Shown one piece after another: positions 61,778-64,000 of a DNA stretch of 64,000 nt. The notes beneath the pieces are model-generated. The model was not told the origin of the DNA. It saw nothing but the letters and a program-made list of their open reading frames with translations, and did not search any database. How positions within the stretch are numbered: position 1 is the stretch's first letter; every line of letters begins with the position of its first letter. The position numbers and the translations under genes are program-made. Source of the stretch: Candidatus Protochlamydia phocaeensis (lineage in GTDB: Bacteria; Chlamydiota; Chlamydiia; Chlamydiales; Parachlamydiaceae); the NCBI RefSeq assembly GCF_001545115.1, contig NZ_FCNU01000007.1:310001-374000 (forward strand). Reading direction: 5' to 3'.

Positions 61778-63244
61778 ATGGGTTTCAATATCACGGGAAT
61801 TGGTCCCGTTCCCTCAAACGTTGCTGAATACACGACAGGCCAGGTTCAGCAAGAGTATTTACAGGCAGTGGCCATTTTGAAGCAAATTTTTGATAAGCGT
61901 TCCGACAATCCCGATCCCAACTCTCAAACTGTTACCGCGTCGGACTTTAATACGCTCATTTCAACCCTTCAAAATCTTCGCACATTGGCTCAAAATGGAG
62001 CAACCGATCCCATTTCGGGAGCGCAATTTTACCTGACCAATGATATGGCCATTAATTTGGACCTCATTTTTCGATCCTTACAGGCTGTCGGCATTACCCC
62101 CGATACCACTGTGACGGATCCCACCACCCAAATTAGCTTGCTTAAAAACTGGCAAAGTTTAGCCGGCTTTGGAGTCGAAGACATTTTAACTCAAGCCAAT
62201 AGCATAACAGGATCGACCCGTACGCTTCAAAGCATGGTGGAAATCGATTACGTCAAGCAGGGAAACGATATATTGGCTAATAAACTAAGCGGCTTGCAAG
62301 GGCAGCTGCAAACGACCCAAGATATTCTAGCGACGCTGACGACTATTCAAAACATCGGCAATCAAATCACCGTGACCAATGCCGGTTCATTTGCCTTTCC
62401 TCCTACCAACGATAATGAAATTCCCTCAGCAGCCGTTGGACAAATTCAGAGCATCATGAATCAAGTCGTTAAGGATTGGGGCCCCCTAAAACTTTCTCAG
62501 GATCTGATCAATCAGTTGTCTAGTTTTGCCCAAACCTACTTCAGTGAGGTAAATTCAGCCAAAACCCAAGCCACCAGCAATGGAACGACATTCAGCGCAG
62601 AATTTTCAAAACTGCATAGCGCATCCGACATTATAAAAAATTTGAACAATACCGAGCTGATTAAGCCCGGCGGTAAAGGTAAAAACGGCGGCGGCCCCTC
62701 AAACTATTCTATTGCCTACTTTGAGGCGATGTACAAAGCCATGGCAAGCGCGCATTTCCATCAAATTTTCCCTGTCGCCACCCCAACAAGCACAGCTGCT
62801 ACAGATCTACTAGCGGCCAAAAAGCAGCTCATGCAAGAGCTGGTTGACTTAGAAGTGCAAAATCCAGGCGCGACCCGCAGCACGGCAGGTTCATTGGCCA
62901 GCTTCATTTATCAAGTCGCCTTAGACATCAGCACCCAATTTAAAGGCGTCACGGCCAATATGACCAGCGCAGAACTAAAAACGGCTCTTAAGAGTGCCGT
63001 TTCTTCCTGGATCATGGACAATCAAAACCAGCTCATCAGCTCTACCGCTTACAGCGATACAGGATCCATTCAAAATAACATCACCCAAGCCCTTAGTTCG
63101 GCACAGACGCTCAATGACCAACAAAAACAGCTCGTTCAAAATTATATGTTTATCTTCGAACAATTCTATCAGTCCGCCAGCATTGTTCTTAAAAAAATGA
63201 TGGACACCATTGAGAAGATGACACAAGGAATTATGGGAAGCTAG
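61778..63244 (+). CDS. Paralogous candidate secreted protein 2 (GIG-EYT family)
   Basis: 488 residues, ATG 61,778 with AAAGGAG. MGFNITGIGPVPSNVAEYTTGQ is followed by LKQIFDKRSDNPDPNSQTVTASDFNTLISTLQNLRTLAQNGATDP, the WQSLAGFGVEDILTQAN segment, and TRTLQSMVEIDYVKQGNDIL. The middle (about 205-315) contains extra helix plus a Lys/Gly-rich loop (GGKGKNGGGPSNYS) absent from the previous gene. The C-terminal part matches it: SAHFHQIFPVATPTST, LVDLEVQNPGATRSTAGSLASFIYQVALDIS, SWIMDNQNQ, ending MEKMTQGI-like (IEKMTQGIMGS). The N-terminal 180 residues are most like the following partial gene, so the duplication of those two is the more recent. Confidence 0.75.
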   Translation: MGFNITGIGPVPSNVAEYTTGQVQQEYLQAVAILKQIFDKRSDNPDPNSQTVTASDFNTLISTLQNLRTLAQNGATDPISGAQFYLTNDMAINLDLIFRSLQAVGITPDTTVTDPTTQISLLKNWQSLAGFGVEDILTQANSITGSTRTLQSMVEIDYVKQGNDILANKLSGLQGQLQTTQDILATLTTIQNIGNQITVTNAGSFAFPPTNDNEIPSAAVGQIQSIMNQVVKDWGPLKLSQDLINQLSSFAQTYFSEVNSAKTQATSNGTTFSAEFSKLHSASDIIKNLNNTELIKPGGKGKNGGGPSNYSIAYFEAMYKAMASAHFHQIFPVATPTSTAATDLLAAKKQLMQELVDLEVQNPGATRSTAGSLASFIYQVALDISTQFKGVTANMTSAELKTALKSAVSSWIMDNQNQLISSTAYSDTGSIQNNITQALSSAQTLNDQQKQLVQNYMFIFEQFYQSASIVLKKMMDTIEKMTQGIMGS

Positions 63245-63437
63245 TTATTATTTAAAACAACACTTAATAAAGTGAGAGTGTAAATAAAACAAAGATAAAT
63301 TGATATTTTAATTAATTTTAGTTAAAATATTAATTAGAGGATATTAACCTTCAACGACTTTAGCTTTATCTAACGCTTCTTTTCTTTTCCGACAGTGCTT
63401 TTAAGTCAAAAGCCGTTACTCATAAAAGGAGCTCATC

Positions 63438-64000
63438 ATGGGTTACAATATAACAGGGATTGGACCTGTTCCCTCTAACGTTGCTGAATATACGACGGGA
63501 GAAGTTCAGCAAAAGTATTTGCAATACGTCAATATTTTAAAGCAAATCTTCGATAAGCGGGCAGATAATCCGGATCCGAATTCTCAAACATTGACGGCAT
63601 CGGATTATACGACTTTAATAACCACGCTTCAAAACCTGAAGACGCTGGCTCAAAATGGAGCGACCGATCCGCTTTCGGGGGCTCAATTTTACTTGACGAG
63701 TGATATGGCCATTGACTTGGACTTAATTTTAAGGTCTTTAAGTGCGTCTGGTATTAACGTTGATTCTTTTATTGGAGATCCCCAGGCCCAAATGAATGCC
63801 ATGAAAAATTGGCAAAGCTTAGCGGGCTTTGGCGTTGAAGACATCTTGACGCAAGCTACTAGCATCACGGGAGGCACGCGGACTCTCCAAAGTATGATCG
63901 AGCTGGAATATGTCAAGGAGGGAAATGATCTTTTAAGCACCACATTAGGGGGGCTGCAAGATCAGCTGACGACCACCCAGGGCATTTTGGATACCTTGAC
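63438..64000 (+). CDS. Paralogous candidate secreted protein 3 (GIG-EYT family), cut by window edge
   Basis: 187 codons are visible from ATG 63,438, which has AAAGGAG upstream. The protein runs MGYNITGIGPVPSNVAEYTT and stays nearly parallel to the previous paralogue: KQIFDKRADNPDPNSQTLTASDYTTLITTLQNLKTLAQNGATDP, then WQSLAGFGVEDILTQATSITGGTRTLQSM. It is preceded by an AT-rich gap (63,245-63,437), so it may have its own promoter. The 3' part lies outside the window, and the array probably continues. Confidence 0.78.
   Translation, partial: MGYNITGIGPVPSNVAEYTTGEVQQKYLQYVNILKQIFDKRADNPDPNSQTLTASDYTTLITTLQNLKTLAQNGATDPLSGAQFYLTSDMAIDLDLILRSLSASGINVDSFIGDPQAQMNAMKNWQSLAGFGVEDILTQATSITGGTRTLQSMIELEYVKEGNDLLSTTLGGLQDQLTTTQGILDTL

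Noticed and set aside
57194-64000. Polymorphic membrane protein (Pmp) autotransporters
   Set aside because: No GGAI or FxxN repeats, no signal peptide and no C-terminal barrel ending in Phe. The proteins look soluble and helical.

Overview
The window is bacterial and points to an amoeba-associated member of the Chlamydiae (Parachlamydiales-like), not a Chlamydiaceae pathogen. The evidence is gene order remembered from Chlamydia trachomatis: parE (gyrB_2) near hemA (CT661/CT662), nfo next to murJ/mviN (CT625/CT624), the CtcC/CtcB two-component pair (CT468/CT467), recO with a DUF155 protein and a tRNA-Leu (CT470/CT471), and the block clpX-clpP-tig-SNF2 helicase-mreB-PEP carboxykinase (CT705-CT710). 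Genes absent from, or unlike, Chlamydiaceae (asnS, a pseB-type sugar dehydratase, Maf-like proteins, eukaryote-like domains) point to the environmental lineage. The assignment is inference; no rRNA is present.

Layout. 1-4.9 kb: parE, a PseB-like dehydratase and a large protein with two degenerate GIY-YIG-like units. 5.7-18.3 kb: housekeeping genes (hemA, asnS, nfo, murJ, recO, rlmN, hpf, two tRNAs) mixed with lineage-specific genes, including an endonuclease/exonuclease/phosphatase-fold protein. 18.9-20.4 kb: a decayed junction where the C-terminal piece of an arylsulfatase lies beside a frameshifted beta-barrel gene lacking its 5' part. 21.0-28.5 kb: a coiled-coil gene and three tandem, translationally coupled Maf/DUF115 paralogues, two carrying C-terminal MORN-like repeats. 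28.7-39.5 kb: ackA, a large protein ending in a RasGEF (CDC25-like) domain, ctcC/ctcB, rpsD, yidD, a GT2-TPR glycosyltransferase and a methyltransferase. 39.5-53.7 kb: the conserved pckG-mreB-SNF2 / tRNA-Gly x3 / tig / clpP-clpX core, interrupted by lineage-specific genes. 53.8-64 kb: a hypothetical gene, two convergent acetyltransferase paralogues, and a run of four large secreted-looking genes, three of them paralogues, the last cut by the window edge.

Two dispersed, terminally inverted repeat families occupy many intergenic spaces. The main family (about ten full, partial or degenerate copies) has ends close to TAAGAGGGTGTATTAAAAC and often a central hairpin. In at least three cases the first TAA of the element is the stop codon of the upstream gene.

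Main points of interest: (i) the Maf-MORN triplet, together with a PseB-like enzyme, suggests a nonulosonate or related protein-glycosylation pathway in a window with no flagellar genes; (ii) a RasGEF-domain protein is a strong candidate host-directed effector; (iii) the stop-codon-associated repeat family looks like a non-autonomous mobile or 3'-end-processing element. Lineage-specific genes here often follow long AT-rich leaders, unlike the housekeeping genes.
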